DNA of 64,000 bases from Eopsaltria australis (Eukaryota > Chordata > Aves > Passeriformes > Petroicidae): positions 3,720,001-3,784,000 of the forward strand of contig JAVTVJ010000076.1 of the NCBI GenBank assembly GCA_034509425.1, read 5' to 3'. Below, piece after piece: positions 25,608-39,866 of this stretch. Under the pieces are notes generated by a model. That model worked only from the letters and a program-made list of their open reading frames with translations, had not been told where the DNA came from and made no database searches. The position numbers and the translations under genes were made by a program. The number at the start of each line of letters is the position of its first letter. The stretch's first letter is position 1.

Positions 25608-28600
25608 ACAAGTTTTAACAGTCCCCTTAAAGTAAGTTATAATGATTACTAAGTTATCATCTATCCCTAACTGCTTCTTCATAGGCAAGCGACAAAAAAT
25701 TTACAAATTTCAATCTGTTTCAATGCAACGGGTTTAAAATAAAAAGTCTTCCGAAAAGGTCTTTTGTCTTTTATCTGAATTGCTCCTCCACCCATATGTT
25801 GCTTTAGCTTCTAAAGGGACATGCAACAAAGTATACACATATTGCAAGGTCCTGCATGAGGCTGTGCAAATTCCATTACTGCAAAATCAAAAAATAAATT
25901 AAGTGGTTTCCACTGAGGATTAATGAGTATGGCAGGAAATAAATGGCATTAAAGACCTACAAAATTTTATAACTCTGTATACAGAAATTTCTCTGCCCTG
26001 GAATAAGGAGCCTTGAAAATACAGCCATGAACACTCCTGGATCAACAGTTAAGAAACAGCAGGATCCCAACACAGAAAGTTTTTGCATATCATATCTTAC
26101 ATTTTACTTGGCCATCACTGAAAGAAATAACCATCCAATTCTTGGAAAAAAAAACAAAACAATCAACCCAAATAGAAGGAAGAGAAGACCTTTTACTTTT
26201 CTTAGAACAGTTCCATACACTTCAGCTTGCCTTGAGAGCACCCTGACAGCTGCACTACTCAAGCCCTTTCCTGCGAAGCACTCACACAGCTCAAGCACAA
26301 CACAAGTCAAAGAATACACAATGACAAGTTGAAGAACACACACCGCATCACTTCCTGCCTTCACCAGTACAACTTTTTTCCTTTCCACCTCTCCCATTTC
26401 TTTTAGGTTTCTTTTTTTCTGCTGCTGCTGACATATCAGTAGAATTTTTCAACCAAGCTATTTATTAGGAGCCATTACTGAGTGTTCAGCAGCACGTGAT
26501 TAGAGCTCTCAAATCTGGGAGAATATGTATTCGTAATAAATTTTTGGTTTAGGAAAAGTATTCTTCAGTGAACATTCAAGAACATTACTGAGTTTAAAAT
26601 TCCTTTGATAAAATGATAGGTCTATTAATATCTAGTATTTTCAGCCATAAAATAAAATATTTTTTTCCAGCTGTTATCTCCATCATCCTTGATTCAGTAA
26701 CTGTAAATTATTCATTATTTACAATAGATTTAACTTAAAAAGTAAGTATGTTGGCAAAATATTTAAGAGAGAAACTAGAACTTAAACTTTATTTATTGTT
26801 ACATATAGACACAAACGTGCACACATTGCAGTACTACCTTCATCAATGAAAAGGCTGCACAGAGCCTATTATAGATGGTAAAGTTCAGATGCTGCTGATT
26901 AAATGACCAACATGAAAGTCTAAAACCAAGGATGCAAGTAATTATTCTAGCTAGCTGCTCTCTCCAGGAAAAGTTACTAACATTTCTACATCTTCAGGGT
27001 TATATTCAAAAGCTTTGTCACATCATGGAGACTTACATTTAAATATTACTTTGATAATTTCATACACTGCAGGTAAGTACTCACTCAGAACATAACAGAA
27101 AGGAAATCTTATCCAACCATAACAAGTAAGTTCAAAAAAGCTGTAGCTTAGAACTTACAGAACAATGGGCCAGGGGAACAAAAACTCTGGCTCCAAAAAA
27201 GCAAAATAAACTACACAATTATTCCTGCCTGAAATTATTTAACTACACTTCTTAATTACATGTAATATCAGCATAAGTAGTGCGTGCATCACTCTGTCTC
27301 TACTGCATGTATAATTAAGGCAGACAAGTCTTCCATCTCAGACAGGGTCACATCTAAAAGGAAAATTAGCTCCTGTGCCTCACTGAAGCTGTGTCTCAAA
27401 CCCCAAAACCCACCTGCCATAAGCTGGCAAGGCATACAGAGCACAACAACTTGGTACTGTCACTCTTGCTCTTTGCACCCTTCTCCAAAGTCACCAACCA
27501 CATAATGATTAAGAAAAGTTTCAGGCAAGTAAGCAGTAAATTTAAATGCCTTTGTTCTGTGATTGTGTAAATGCATGTGTATCTTAGGTTTTCTAAGGAA
27601 AAAGGAACATTTGAATGTTGCAAGTATGTATGTGGGATGCTGCCTGAAAGTTATCCTAGGGAGACTTCTGTTTGGGTTATTAAGAACTGCCTTTAAAATA
27701 GGAAGTAATAAAAGTACAGTATGTACAAACAAATGGTTCTCCAGGGTAAAAGCAAGTTTCTCCATTCTCAGGAAGTGCAGATTACCGGTAAGGAATATTT
27801 AACTTTGATAAAGAGGAGATATCAAATTGTCTGATACTTTATCAACATTCATCTGAATTGGGCAGACATGTATTTTTTACAGTTTCTGATACAACATCTT
27901 TTTATCTGCTGTTTCTAACAACATTCTCTGTTTCTACACATTTGCTCATAATCATTCCCTGATTTTGCACAGTAGCTACAACACATTTCTTGCTGACACA
28001 TCTAAAGTCCAAGTACAAAAACATCCTCAGAGAACTCCCACCTTTCACATCCTGAAGACACGAGCCTTTGCACCATCTCAAAAGAACACCAATGGAATTG
28101 ATACACCCTGGTCCAAAGAGCTGATGCCGCAAGTAGATTTAGATGATGTCATGTTACCTGTTAAATGTCTGCTTCTGACAAATACAGTCTGGTCTTAAGG
28201 ACAAGGGAAGCATGCCATTGGGTTTCTTTTTATTTTTTTTAAAGGACAATACTAATCTGTCAAAAGACTTTTTGACAATGAGAGGCTTTTATCTCAAAGC
28301 CACAGGCCTAACAAGCTCATCTGCATTACTTTCAAAATCCAAATAACGACATTTTAAAATGATAATCCACTTAGTTTTCTCTTTTTAAATCTTCTGGAAT
28401 TGGTTAGCTGCTGCCTAATGTGATTCCAGAGCCTGTTTTCTGGTATACAAATACCACCCTATCTTCAGCTGCAAAGCTGTGATATCCAAGTTCAGAAGCA
28501 GTTTGAATAGACATCTTCAAGTAATAGGCCAAAATATAAGAAGTCTTATTTTCCAAACCTGAAATTAATGTTGGAAAGTAATGTTTCCCTCTTCACTAAG

Positions 28601-31600
28601 CTAATCTGTCTGCAGCACTCAACAGGAGGGAAGAAAAAAATCATACTCAATTGTAAAAACAGTAGTTAACTTAGCATATTTATATGTAATGGAGAAGGAA
28701 AATTATATTTCTTGTTTAAATGTTATGATTCTCTTGCAACCTTCTTCCCCCTGAAGCTTATTATAAAATATCACTTCCACATTTGGAATTGTTTTTTATA
28801 TCTAGAACAAGAAACCCAACCAGACTTTTGATGCAAAATACTCATTAAGGTAACTGGTATTACATAAGCATAACATTATGCAAAGCCATTACCTGCACAT
28901 GGCAATGCTACAGACAGAACCAAGTCTGAAGGTGCTGCTTTACACCCTTCTAAAATGGGTATTCAAGACTCTTAACTTCATTTTGGGCAAACTCAGTCCG
29001 AAGGTAGTTTCAATTCAGTAACAAAAATCTCACATTCATTTTAAAATGGCCTACTCATCTTTGGAATATGAAAGAGGCGCTCAAACATGGTTCCTACAGA
29101 ATAATGTTATAAGTTCTGTGAAAAACACCTTCACTCTACTACATCACCTGCAGCTCCTGTATTCAAGAAATAGCATTGGTACTCTTTTCTGTTCTGTGGC
29201 CTGAACATCAGCCCCATGATTAGCCTGGCAGCATCATTTGGCACAGGGAACCTACGGCCAGAGAGAACCAAACCACAGAGGGAAAGCAGCAGCTGCAGAA
29301 TCTCCTAGCCCCAGCACAGTCCTGTATTCAAAGAGGCTCACTGAGGGCTGAATGTACATTTTCTCCACTTCCAAATCAACACTCTGCCTGCTGAACTGAA
29401 ATCTTCACTTGAAAGTTTAAACAAAACCAAGTATCTTAAATGGTTTGTCGCATCCACTTTAGAGTACTGCCTTTCTGTTGCCACTGCTGTTCCACAAACT
29501 AAACTGATGTCACTAGTCAGTAGGATATTCACAGGGTCACTCGGTTGATCCTAAAATCTAAACTTACAAGTGTTGAAATGATAACTCCTAGACTGAGTAC
29601 TGAGCTCAGTTGCTGTTTGCTAACTCGGGATCATTGGGTGCCCCTGCTGCTAACTTCTGTTCTCACACAGTAATAATGATCCCCACCCAGCTGCCAAGAC
29701 ATTCACCATTTGCAGCAGCAAGTTTTGACCTATCTGCAGTAACCCCGTTTTTACAGACATCTCTAAGAGGCAGCAACTAAGTGAATAGCACAAGCAACCG
29801 ACTGCAGCACTTCTTAGTCCTTTACAAGCATCACTCAGAGTGTAGCATGAATTAACATCAGTCAGCTCTTCAACAGCACTAACCTTATTCCTGCTGCAGC
29901 AGTTCTAGCAACAAATAAACAACTCGCATAGACTTTAGCAAAATGACAACATTGTTCAAATCTGCCATCAAATAGGAGTCTAGACTGATCTCACAGACAG
30001 ATATGAACAGCTTAATTCATCACATTAATATCATCAATTCATCATATTAATTGTTTTTATTTTAATGAAAAGTATCTCAGAATAGTTTTATAACACTGGC
30101 TAATGAAATGTTTAAACTAGCTCTTAGTACTACCCAAGTGCTACTTTCTAGGCACTACCTTGGTTTCTTTGAGATTCTATATTTCAGTTATAAATAGTTC
30201 ACATTTGTGTTATTACAGACTCAAGTCAGTAAAACTGAGGTTCCTAAAGTCTATTTATCTAGGGATCGAACTATAGCCAAAGCAACAATACTCCAAATTC
30301 TGTACTGCTGGTTTTCTTGTAACACTATGAGAGCTACTCAGTCCTAAGCTAATGACAGATTTTAACCAAAACCCATGTTCATACACTCATCATCTATAAA
30401 ACAAACATGGTCTCTCAAGATCAAGAAGAAAATTCTAGTAGGAATCTGCTGAATCATTGCAGCTCTCTGAAACACATTCCCTTTAGTGAACAGGTCCTCT
30501 GTTTTACCAGTGTCACTAATTTTTATTACTAACTAATGAACTACAATCGTATTTTAAGAGATGATAAGTGCTAAACCAAAACAAAAAATTAGTATATTTA
30601 TTTTAGAGCAATGGGATGAAAAAAAAACCCAAACAAACACAACAAGGGCAGTTTTCCTCTCTTGTCAGGTTCTGCTTAAGATGACTGCACCAGCCCAAAG
30701 CCTCAGAATTTCATTGTCCCTTTTCATAACACCCAGTAATCTGGCAGCTCTCAAGATGAGAACTGGTATAACACACATTCAGATTCAAGGAAAAATGAGA
30801 TCTCATAACTGTTTCAGGCCAACTTGTTGTATAAAATTAAGCAATCAAAACCAACTTTTCTGAGAATTAAGACCTTAAGGCTTCTGTTTATAATGCCATG
30901 TTCAGACAGCTTCACAGTAATATGAGTTATTTGCAAGACATTCCAGAACAGAATCCAAAATCAAGTCTCAAAAAACAAGACCAAGGTTATGTTAATCCAT
31001 TTTATGTGCATGCAGTCAGACAGAGTAGAGTAAGGAGCCAATCTAATTAAATGGAGCTTTTTTTTTCCTTACCAGAACAGCTCAACCACTTGGATACAGG
31101 AACAGTAAGATAGGGGGTAACAAATTACCACACACCAGTGACACAACAGGTTTATGATGGTAACTTCCTGAGCTGTAATAACTAGTTATCAATTAAATAT
31201 TCACTAAGAATTATATGAAATATTAATTATGTAAAGAGGAAATGTCTTGTCTTGCTTTGCTTCACTTATCTTTTTTTATTTCATGCTTCAACAACTTTAT
31301 TTAGTTCTGATTACTCAAATACATGAAATAATTTTTTCTTCAAATCTTCTCTATAGTGCATGCAAGTACAGCATAAGCATGCACAGCAAACCTTCTGCAT
31401 GCCCAAAATACCCCTGAGAGGCAGGGACATCTTAATATCATTCTACATATAAGGAACAGATATTAAGCTACAGATTTTCACTTTCATTTCAGTTTGTAAA
31501 GGCAGCCATGCTATATTAAAGGTCTTGTGCAATGTAAACACACACACAAAGTGTATTGAACCATAATGAACATAAACATTTAATTAGTTTGTAAATACAA

Positions 31601-32636
31601 GTAACAAAGTGAAAACAACCACACTTTTCATTTGCTTTGAAGAGGAAGTAAGTTATGACCAAGTAAAAAATAGAGACAGCCTATGCAGAAATACATGCAA
31701 TATCTATACAATGCTAATATCTAATAATATAAAGTAGTATTCTTACATTTTAAAGGTACAAACAGAATGAACCCTACATCATTAAGGTCTCAAATAAAAG
31801 AGAGAAAAAAAATTGGAGGTCTTCAAGATGCCATTAGTAACAACCAGGGAGTCAAACAAGCAAATGCTCTGAGCAGTTCTTTAAAACATTTACATCAGAA
31901 GTCAATGTTGCTGCTACTATTGATGTAAATTTAAGGAGCTGTCTAATTTGGGAATTAATGTGCCAGAAAATAATTACCATAAACCAATTCCCTATCTATA
32001 ATTCAATAAACTACTGCTACCAAATGATAAGCCTTCACCACCTTCCTGAGGCTTACAGGACTCTCACTTGGGATTCCCTGGCTGCAAATACCTGTGTGCT
32101 ATGCAGTACAGGAGCAAACGTGATACAGCTGGGACATGCATCAGATCTACTGTGCATGACACACACAGCAAGTGCAGTCTGTTCCAGGTAGACTATATAA
32201 CCTAAAAGTAACAAGCTTAGTGTAGTCCAATCTCATTCTCTGATCCTCAGGAGGTTTTTTAGCCCAAGACCTGCAGGCAACAAATAATCTCAAACAGCTG
32301 ATTTCCTATAATGAAACTTTCAGACAACTAAAAGAAAGACCTCCAGATACACTCAGATATACAGTAGCTAAACTTTTGCATCAGCCAGTTCATATGTGAG
32401 AAACAGTGGAAAACAGTTTGAAAACACACTTTTGTAACATAAGTTAAAAGGTTACTATTCAGCTCACCTGCCAGTGATAACACAGCAGCAAGCTAAAAAT
32501 AATCTGGTTTAAGTCAGAGCTGACAAATCCAAAAAAGAAAACAGGCTTGAAAATCTTCTGTGTTATATGAGTGACAGATAATCATTTCACATTAATTGCA
32601 TGCTGGTTTAGAGTTCTTTTAGTTTGGGTTTGTTTA

Positions 32637-32660
32637 GGGGTTTTTGGGGGATGGGTGGGG
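32637..32660 (+). repeat. G-rich tract, possible G-quadruplex
   Basis: GGGG-TTTTT-GGGGG-AT-GGG-T-GGGG has four G runs with loops of 5, 2 and 1 bases. It lies in intron 8, about 250 bases left of the solo LTR at 32911. Confidence 0.8.
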
Positions 32661-32910
32661 ACAGAAGGTGGGGTTGGCTTGTTGTTTTTTAATTTTAAGC
32701 ATACACTTTAAGCATAACTTAAGCATATGCTTAAGTACATAAATATAAAACAAATAAAGCATATAGAGTAATTTCCCAACAATTTATGACCAACCATTGC
32801 CAGAAGCCTCTTTAGCTACTTTTTAAAATATATCATGCAGAACAAAAGTGGTTAACTAATGAGAGGGAAGCTAATGTCTTTACAAACAATTTGATGGGTG
32901 AAGGTACAGG

Positions 32911-33486
32911 TGTTAACGTCTCTGAAATGGGTCTTTATGTCTCCGCTGACTTTGGGCAGCAGGTTTGTCGCAGAGCCCAGACACCTTGGCTCCTGAAACA
33001 GACAAGGGTCTGCACCAGCCTGAACGTCTGAGCTTTGGGGTAAAACAGTAGGTTCAAGGGGAGAATATGTCGAAGGGGGGAATATATGGAAGGCAGTTCA
33101 GGATGGCTTCCTGAACCTTCCTGGTACCTCAGCCAGTGAGGAAAGGAAGAGGGCAATGTGCAGCTGGGAGTTTGGGATAAAAGGAGGCTGTGCCCTCCAA
33201 AACCTCGAGAGAGAAAACCCCACAGGTGTGTGCCCCAATGGACTCTCTCCCTTTATAAAGTTCCAGGACTTCTCTGTCTCCTTTTTGGACATAAACCTCG
33301 GGCGGTTGTGGATTTTCCTGACACTAACTATTTGGGACTAAAGGCATTTTTGCAATTTAGGACAGGGTTAAGCATCCAAGTGATAGGGATGTCGTGTCCA
33401 CAACTTTCGCCTTATTTGACCAGACAAATTAATCCTTTTCATACAACACAGGAGATTAGGGCTTCAACAGAACCAACAAAATAACA
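32911..33486 (+). mobile_element. Solo LTR of an avian endogenous retrovirus, with target-site duplication
   Basis: The 576-base element starts TGTTAACGTC and ends AAAATAACA, with inverted ends TGTTA/TAACA. It is flanked by the 5-base duplication ACAGG at 32906-32910 and 33487-33491. A TATA-like GATAAAAGG lies at 33176-33184, and GACATAAACCTCGGGCGG near 33289 resembles avian LTR 3' regions, suggesting plus orientation. No internal retroviral genes are present, consistent with recombination between two LTRs. Five-base duplications are typical of ERVL-type elements. It lies antisense to SLC36A4. Confidence 0.88.
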
Positions 33487-33556
33487 ACAGGAGTAAAATT
33501 GCCTGCATCCCCAGCATAGAACCAGTGATTTTGAAGAGTCAGTAAAAAGCACTTAC

Positions 33557-33655
33557 CACACCAATGCCTTCAAAAGCAAATACTGCAGTCCCAAAAAACA
33601 ATGGGTATTTCTTCCAGCCAACCACAGGAGGCAGTTTTCGAGGATCTGCTAAATC
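33557..33655 (-). CDS. SLC36A4: SLC36A4 coding exon 8, helix 6
   Basis: Acceptor TTCTTCAG| and donor |GTAAGT. It has 33 whole codons: [20 protein letters not shown] then [32 protein letters not shown], completed by exon 9, is one of the most conserved SLC36 segments. The glutamate lies in a helix that contributes to the transport core in this fold. A retroviral LTR lies 64 bases beyond this exon's donor hexamer (see 32911-33486). Confidence 0.97.
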
Positions 33656-34362
33656 CTGAAGAAAACAAAGCAAAACAGTGCATTAGCTCTTCCTACAATT
33701 TTGATTGATGCATTATGTTATATGAAAGAAAACTCAGTACATGTTGACAGTGGTGCATACGTTGCTATTTACAATCCCTGGTTTTCCTCTCAAAACCTCC
33801 TTAGTCCTTTATACACATTTACAGCCACCTTCCCACACAGAAACTCACAGATGTATTTGTTCTAGGTTCTATCACTGTCACTAGAAATTTTCACAGTCTA
33901 AGTATCATACTGGTGTGTATGAGGGAGCATCAACTAAAACAGAAGGGAAAGTGCACATCTCAAGTCTTATCTTCTGCAAACAGCTTAGTGTACTGTTCTT
34001 TCTAACCTGCTTTCATATTGCAGAGATATTCTTCATAACCATTAGGGACACTAAAAGAACATCTCTTTAATACAAGCCAAAGTCCTGCAGAATGATTAAT
34101 TACTATCTTATACAATTTTTTTTCATAACTTCTCCCGCCTCCTTGCCCAGCCAATACCTCTCATTGCCTTTCTCCCCATGCTCCACTTCCCGCTCATCAA
34201 AATAAGTATTTTTATTATCCTAAATTAAGATGCCTCAAATACAAGATAATGCTGCCTTTCAAAAATTGACAGTCAGCATATATCTATCAGAAACCAACTG
34301 CCACATTCAACAAACATAACTTGCCACATTGAAAAACCAAGAAATAAATATTTTATACTCAC

Positions 34363-34590
34363 TCTAACAATATACTGGTAAATAATCACCAGGCTGACAG
34401 CCATGGACAGATTGGCAAGCAGTGAAAGCAAGGACAGGCTCTTCAGGTCACGAATGAAGATCAGGAGGACCAGGAATGGCAGGAAGTACAGCATGTATAT
34501 TCGTAAATCAGTATTCCTTCTCTCAGAGGAACTGCTAGCAGCACTAACGTTCATGGGAGCAATCTTACTTTCCAAGAATCCTTCATGGAC
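34363..34590 (-). CDS. SLC36A4: SLC36A4 coding exon 7, extracellular loop and helices 4-5
   Basis: Acceptor TTAATAAAG| and donor |GTGAGT. It has 76 whole codons starting [10 protein letters not shown] and ending IIYQYIVR. A luminal/extracellular loop with one N-glycosylation sequon (Asn-Val-Ser in PMNVSAASS) precedes two hydrophobic helices, about residues 31-47 ([17 protein letters not shown]) and 54-74 of the exon. The loop is the least conserved part compared with mammals, as expected. The purine-rich AATAAAG acceptor is a somewhat weak one, but the frame and protein match support it. Confidence 0.97.
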
Positions 34591-37339
34591 CTTTATTAAA
34601 ACAAACAAACCCAACATGTTAAACAGTGGCAGCAGTGAGTATGTGGTCACATTGCTGGTGTCCCTGCTTCACCTGGTGAGTGACAGGAATTTTGAGATCC
34701 CTGGATGTGTACTCTCAGTGCAAAGGGGAAGACAAGGCACTTCTAAGCAAGTGTTTCATGCTTAAGGCAAATGATGAAATCAGGGCTTGAATGCATCATT
34801 ATCCCACCACTGACTAAAGAGGAAATTCACATGTGCAGTTTAGATCAGATTCGTTTCAGAAAGGGAGAGTTTGGTAAACAGGAAGCAAGCCAGACAGATC
34901 TGGGCCTAAATCTTAAGAGTTTGAATTTTCCTAGGGAGAGTAAGGGGGTTAGATGGTAAAATGCTATTGCACCTGAGTTCAGTGCCTAAAAATCTTATGC
35001 CTTCACCATGCACATCATAGCAGCATACATACAAAATAATGTTAGAATATGAACATGCCTGTCTTTCCTTTAATTCAGATGATTTTTTTCACTCTTCCCT
35101 TTTTTATTAATGAACATTACCTCAACTTTACAAACCATGAGCTCCGACAGAACTGAGAGTCCTGTATCTCTTAAACTAATTTAAATTAATGCCTATAAAT
35201 TAAAAGTAGTACACAATGTGAAAGTGCATTAGGGTTTTTTTTGTACATAACATTACAATAGTGGCCTATAGTGCAAATCAGAAGATTGAGTTTGGGACTA
35301 TTCATGATTTTCATTGCTTCCTTTGGGAAAAAGTCAGTATGGCTACAAGTGCCAAAAATTTGTTTTGTGGAAATGTACACAACCATCTGTTCTGTGTGCA
35401 CACCACAATCAAAACACCCAGAGCCAGTGGTTATTTGCTTGCTGCAAAATGACAACAGTTCCATTTGTTTTAAATCTCATTGTGCTGTTTCCCTTAGGTA
35501 TCCCTTCCTTCCCTACCATTGTATTTACCATCCTACAAATTAGCCTATGACTGTACTTAATCTGCTCATTTTGCATAAAGCCTTTGACTTGATGGCTACA
35601 AAAAGACACCTAGACAGTGAAAAAAAATCTTTATAGCACACAGACAAACAAAAAAGCTAAGCTGATATATAACTGAAATAACTCACTTGATTTCCATTTT
35701 TTCAAACAATCCACAAATTCAGGAAGAGAGAAGTAACTTAAAACTATTTTGTCTGTAACCAAAAGCACCGTACATTTTTTTTCCACAATGAAAAAGGGAA
35801 AGTTAAATGATACAATTCTGCAACCACATGTTTTCCAGAAATCTCTCTTTATATGAAAACAGTCACTGGCCATTATGGAAACACTGATGGATTCTACCTT
35901 GCAAGAATCTAAAGTGTCACTTGCAAGGCATTTAACATCTGTTAGTTTTTATTAAGATACCGCTTTTAGAAAGCTACAGAGAAGATCTGATTACATTTAG
36001 AATTGAACTCACACAGCTACAATAACTCGACTTTGCCAAGCAGTAAGTCAAACACTTAACCAAATTACTTCCCTAATGCCACATGAAGTAAAGCTCTCTG
36101 TGGAAGTTTCCTGCTTTCCCACCACACTTAAAACAGAAATAAAGAACAAGCACTTTAAGCCTTTCACTGTAACAGGTCTTGTGTGTTTACTTGCTTGCAT
36201 GCATTTGCAGGTAGCCAGAGCTGCTCTGCACACAAGGAGATGTAAAAAAGCTTCTAAGAATCACAGTGTAATTTGAGCACATAAACTCTCTGCTACAATA
36301 AATATTTAGCCCAGCAGGTCTTAAATTTACACAAATATCTGTAGCCTGATAAGCTACTAGAAAAAAATAAATAAAACATTCGTTCCTTAAAAAATCCAAA
36401 TAAAAAAAAAAACTAGCAGGTAAGTTACAGTTCAGGTTCTAAAACAGATTTTTACAATACCACGGTATAAACTAGCTTCTACTCAATTTCAAGCATTCAA
36501 ACACTTCAGTCTTCTCCTAAAGACAGAGGCACTCCCTTAGTATACATAAACCCCAGTAGAAAAGTGCCTGAAGTCAGAAATAATTTTTTTCCTATTACCA
36601 CCACCAAATTCCAACTAGACATTCAGCTGGAGTTTACTGGTTAATACAGTTGGAAAATGCAATGTACAATACTCTATAAAATTCTATTCAAATTTTGGCC
36701 TACTATGATCAGCTACCATGATGATGGGTGTGATGAGATCACATCACATTGTGTTAGGTGTGGTCACAGAAAATAGCCTTTACAATTATCTGCCTCTTAC
36801 TTTCACAAGAATACTGAGGAAAGCATAGAGAAAGAATATACTACAGGTACACACAAACTCTCCACAACCTTCATCAAGTGAATGGATACTGATGCACAGT
36901 CAGCAAAACGCAGCTGACTGCCCTGGCCCTACCATCCCATCTCCCATTTGCACCTTTCACATATGAGTTATATTCCTGCAATAAACCACAATACTATAAT
37001 CTGCTTTACAATATAATAAGCACAGTAACCCTCCTCCCTACATTGCTCCCTGCTCCAGAATTCACTGGAGAAGGAAATGGAGGTCAAGCGTATTCTTAAA
37101 AACTTCATGACTTGCAGGAGCCTGCAGCAGGTCCTGCTCCTTGAAATACAGTTTAAAGAAAGAAGTCAGGGCATCAAAGACATTCTAGATGGGAGGAAAA
37201 GGGAAAAAAATATACAAATGATGAAATTCTGAACCTGTTCAGTACAGATTACTATTCAGCATTAACCAGATCTGCAGTCACAGTAGTCTTTAGTCTGAGC
37301 TATGAAAGACACCTACTTCTTGTATATTTTTTGACAACC

Positions 37340-37745
37340 TTCTCTTGTCCTCCCATTTGACCTCAGTACAGAACTTGGCTCCATTTTCTAGACAAACCCT
37401 TTGCAGTCCTGGCTGCTCCTAAGTCCTTCAAAAGCCACTTCTCCAAGCTGAAAAAGTCCAGCTTCCTCAGCCCTCACAGGACAAGTGCTTCAGCCCCAAT
37501 CATTTCAGCAGGCTCCCCTAAACTCACTTCAGTCTGTCAATGACATTCCAGTATTGAGGATATCAAAACTTGACAGAGTATTCTAGATATGGCCTAGCAA
37601 ATGGGAAATAAAGGATGACAATCACTTCCCTCCATCCACCAGAAATTCTTCTGTTCATACAACCCAGGATCCTGTTGCTTTTCTTTGTTGTCAGGGCACA
37701 TTGCTGGCTCTTGATCATGACCACTACCCTCTGAATCTGACCATA
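37340..37745 (-). mobile_element. Diverged CR1 LINE fragment, minus orientation
   Basis: Carries CTCCAAGCTGAAAAAGTCCA, GACAATCACTTCCCTCCATC and CAGGGCACATTGCTGGCTC, matching internal CR1 antisense segments. Both ends are indistinct and the 3' terminus is missing. Confidence 0.75.
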
Positions 37746-37776
37746 TAAACAGCTTTTTTTTCCCCCCAGCTAGTTG

Positions 37777-37804
37777 TCCGTCCATCCATCCATCCATCCA
37801 TCCC
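37777..37804 (+). repeat. (TCCA)n microsatellite
   Basis: TCCG followed by five TCCA units and TCCC; it begins about 30 bases right of the CR1 fragment ending near 37745. Confidence 0.95.
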
Positions 37805-39717
37805 ATAACAACCTTACTTGAATACAAGGATATTGTCAAAGACAGCATGGAAAAACTTGCTAAATTCAAAGTGGCATCTAGTGTTTTCTCATCATGTACA
37901 AATTCAGACTGCTGTTATGGACACAAGTTATAATGATAAAAATGCACAGGAGGACACAATTTATTCCCTTCTGAGGACATATATACCTTTAAATCAACTT
38001 AGTATCAAGAAAGCAGCTTTAACAACACCAGTCAGAGAAGTACCACTTACGGGCTTAGGCAAGACCACAGGAAATATCCCACAAAGGTGGATTTTGAGAC
38101 GTTACAAAATAGGGATCCTATACATTGACTCAGAAGAGGAACACCAGATAAGATCCAGCAAGGGTTAATCTTGTGGGAGAACTAAACAAACAGGTGTGAG
38201 TTACTGACAGGTAGAAGAAAGCTGAGCTGGAAAGTAAAATGCAAAAGTTACAGAAAGTCAGGATCACTACCCTCCCTCTTCAAGTGGAGCAACTGGCTGT
38301 GGGAGATCTGACAGCAGAGTAGCAAAGGAAAACTCTAATGAAGATGAGATTATACTGACTTGCTCAGGAGAGGGCTAACATCACCATGACTTTGAAAGTG
38401 TTTTCCTAAATTCTGCTTCTAAAAATTTATCAGACAACAATTAAAACTGTTACAGAAGTACCAAAATACAAAACAGCAGGAAGAATTTTGGCGTCTTTTT
38501 GTTTAGTTCTGTGCAAATTTACTGCTGATCGTGTTAGGATGGACTATGACTTACTTTCTATCTAACCTAGTCTCTAAAATATTAGAATTAATATTACCTC
38601 AGATTCCTATTCTGGACAATAATCACTTTCAATCTCCTGCTGCTCTCTGCTAGTGCATTACTGCATATGGCAGTCATGCTGAGCCAAGAACAGCCAACAC
38701 TCTATGTAATTGTCTTTGTCCTGAACAAAGCAACATGATCTGAAGTATCAAACATTTCCTCAAACCACATGAGGAAATATCATTGTGGTTTTGAAAAGGA
38801 AGCACATAACAACTGAAGTCACTCAGCATGGTGATGCCCCCAGACACAAGATCTCATCAGGAGTTACTTCAGTTATTCAAGCATTAATTTACCATGCTGG
38901 TGTGATGTCTGAAACAGTTTTTTTCACTCATTTACACAGCCCATGCACAGCATTGACCAGCTTCAACTGAATTCAGGAAGATCAAACACTTGTGCAAATC
39001 TAGGTATCAAGTTCCTTCTCCACTCAGAAAACTAATGCACAACTAGAGGCTGCAAAAATTCAGTTGAACCAATGAACATGCTTCCTTCTTACAGGAACTA
39101 TCTCAGAAGCAAGAAATAATTCCATTTCCTTAGTCTCTTCAACTGAGACCACTGTTTCCTTCTCTGTATCCCAAAACACACTCTTTCTGTCATGCAATTT
39201 TATGGACTTCTCAACATCTAGTGAGCTCAAAACAGCAGTCCTTGAACTCACTGGTTCCTCTTCATTTCTTCCTTACTCAACTCAGAGTAACAGCCACTGC
39301 AATACACAAGGCCAGATCTGGCACAAAGTCAGTATGTTATGAGAGAGATAAAGACTGTATTATAACCCTGTAAATTGGTATGAACAGGCCAAAAAAGTGT
39401 TTTACAGTTCATTTAGTTCTGGCACTTCATTACTACTTAGTACTGTACTTTGCAACATTTTTAACACATCCAGTTTTATGACTAGCACAATTGTCAAAGT
39501 TTCTGAGTTTTTTCCCTAAAAAAACTGGATAAAAATTAGATTTCCACTACATAGTATGGTACTGAGGGGTCATCTTTAGTGTGCTAAGTATCTAAAAAAA
39601 TGCTCACAAAAAGCAAGAATGTGTTTTCATTTCTTAGCTTTATCAGCAAACAATGAAAGAGGACCCTTTTCCATAGAACTCAGCAAATATTAATAAGAAA
39701 GCTGATCAATTTTCCTT

Positions 39718-39866
39718 CACTAAAAATGGTGGTCAGGCATGTGAACAAGTTGCCCAGGAAAGTCTTACAATCACCACCCTTTTAAGTGTTCAAGAAATGT
39801 GTGGATGTGGCACTTGGGAACATGGTTTAGTGATGAATGTGGCAGTATTGGTTGATCTTGACAAAA
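39718..39866 (+). mobile_element. CR1 LINE 3' fragment, plus orientation
   Basis: Contains GTTGCCCAGGAAAG, GTTCAAGAAATGTGTGGATG and TGGCACTTGGGAACATGGTT, typical of one avian CR1 subfamily near its 3' end. The final tail is lost. Confidence 0.85.

Larger units (their letters stand above)
20132..33556 (-). other. SLC36A4 intron 8 (13.4 kb)
   Basis: This is AT-rich non-coding sequence. Supported contents are a 22-base tandem duplication at 25564, a G-rich tract at 32637 and the solo LTR at 32911-33486. The open frames seen are short and mutually overlapping on both strands, none with recognisable protein similarity. Confidence 0.75.

Noticed and set aside
36729..36748. Small hairpin TGTGATG...CATCACA
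   Set aside because: Seven base pairs in AT-rich intron with no snoRNA boxes or other context.
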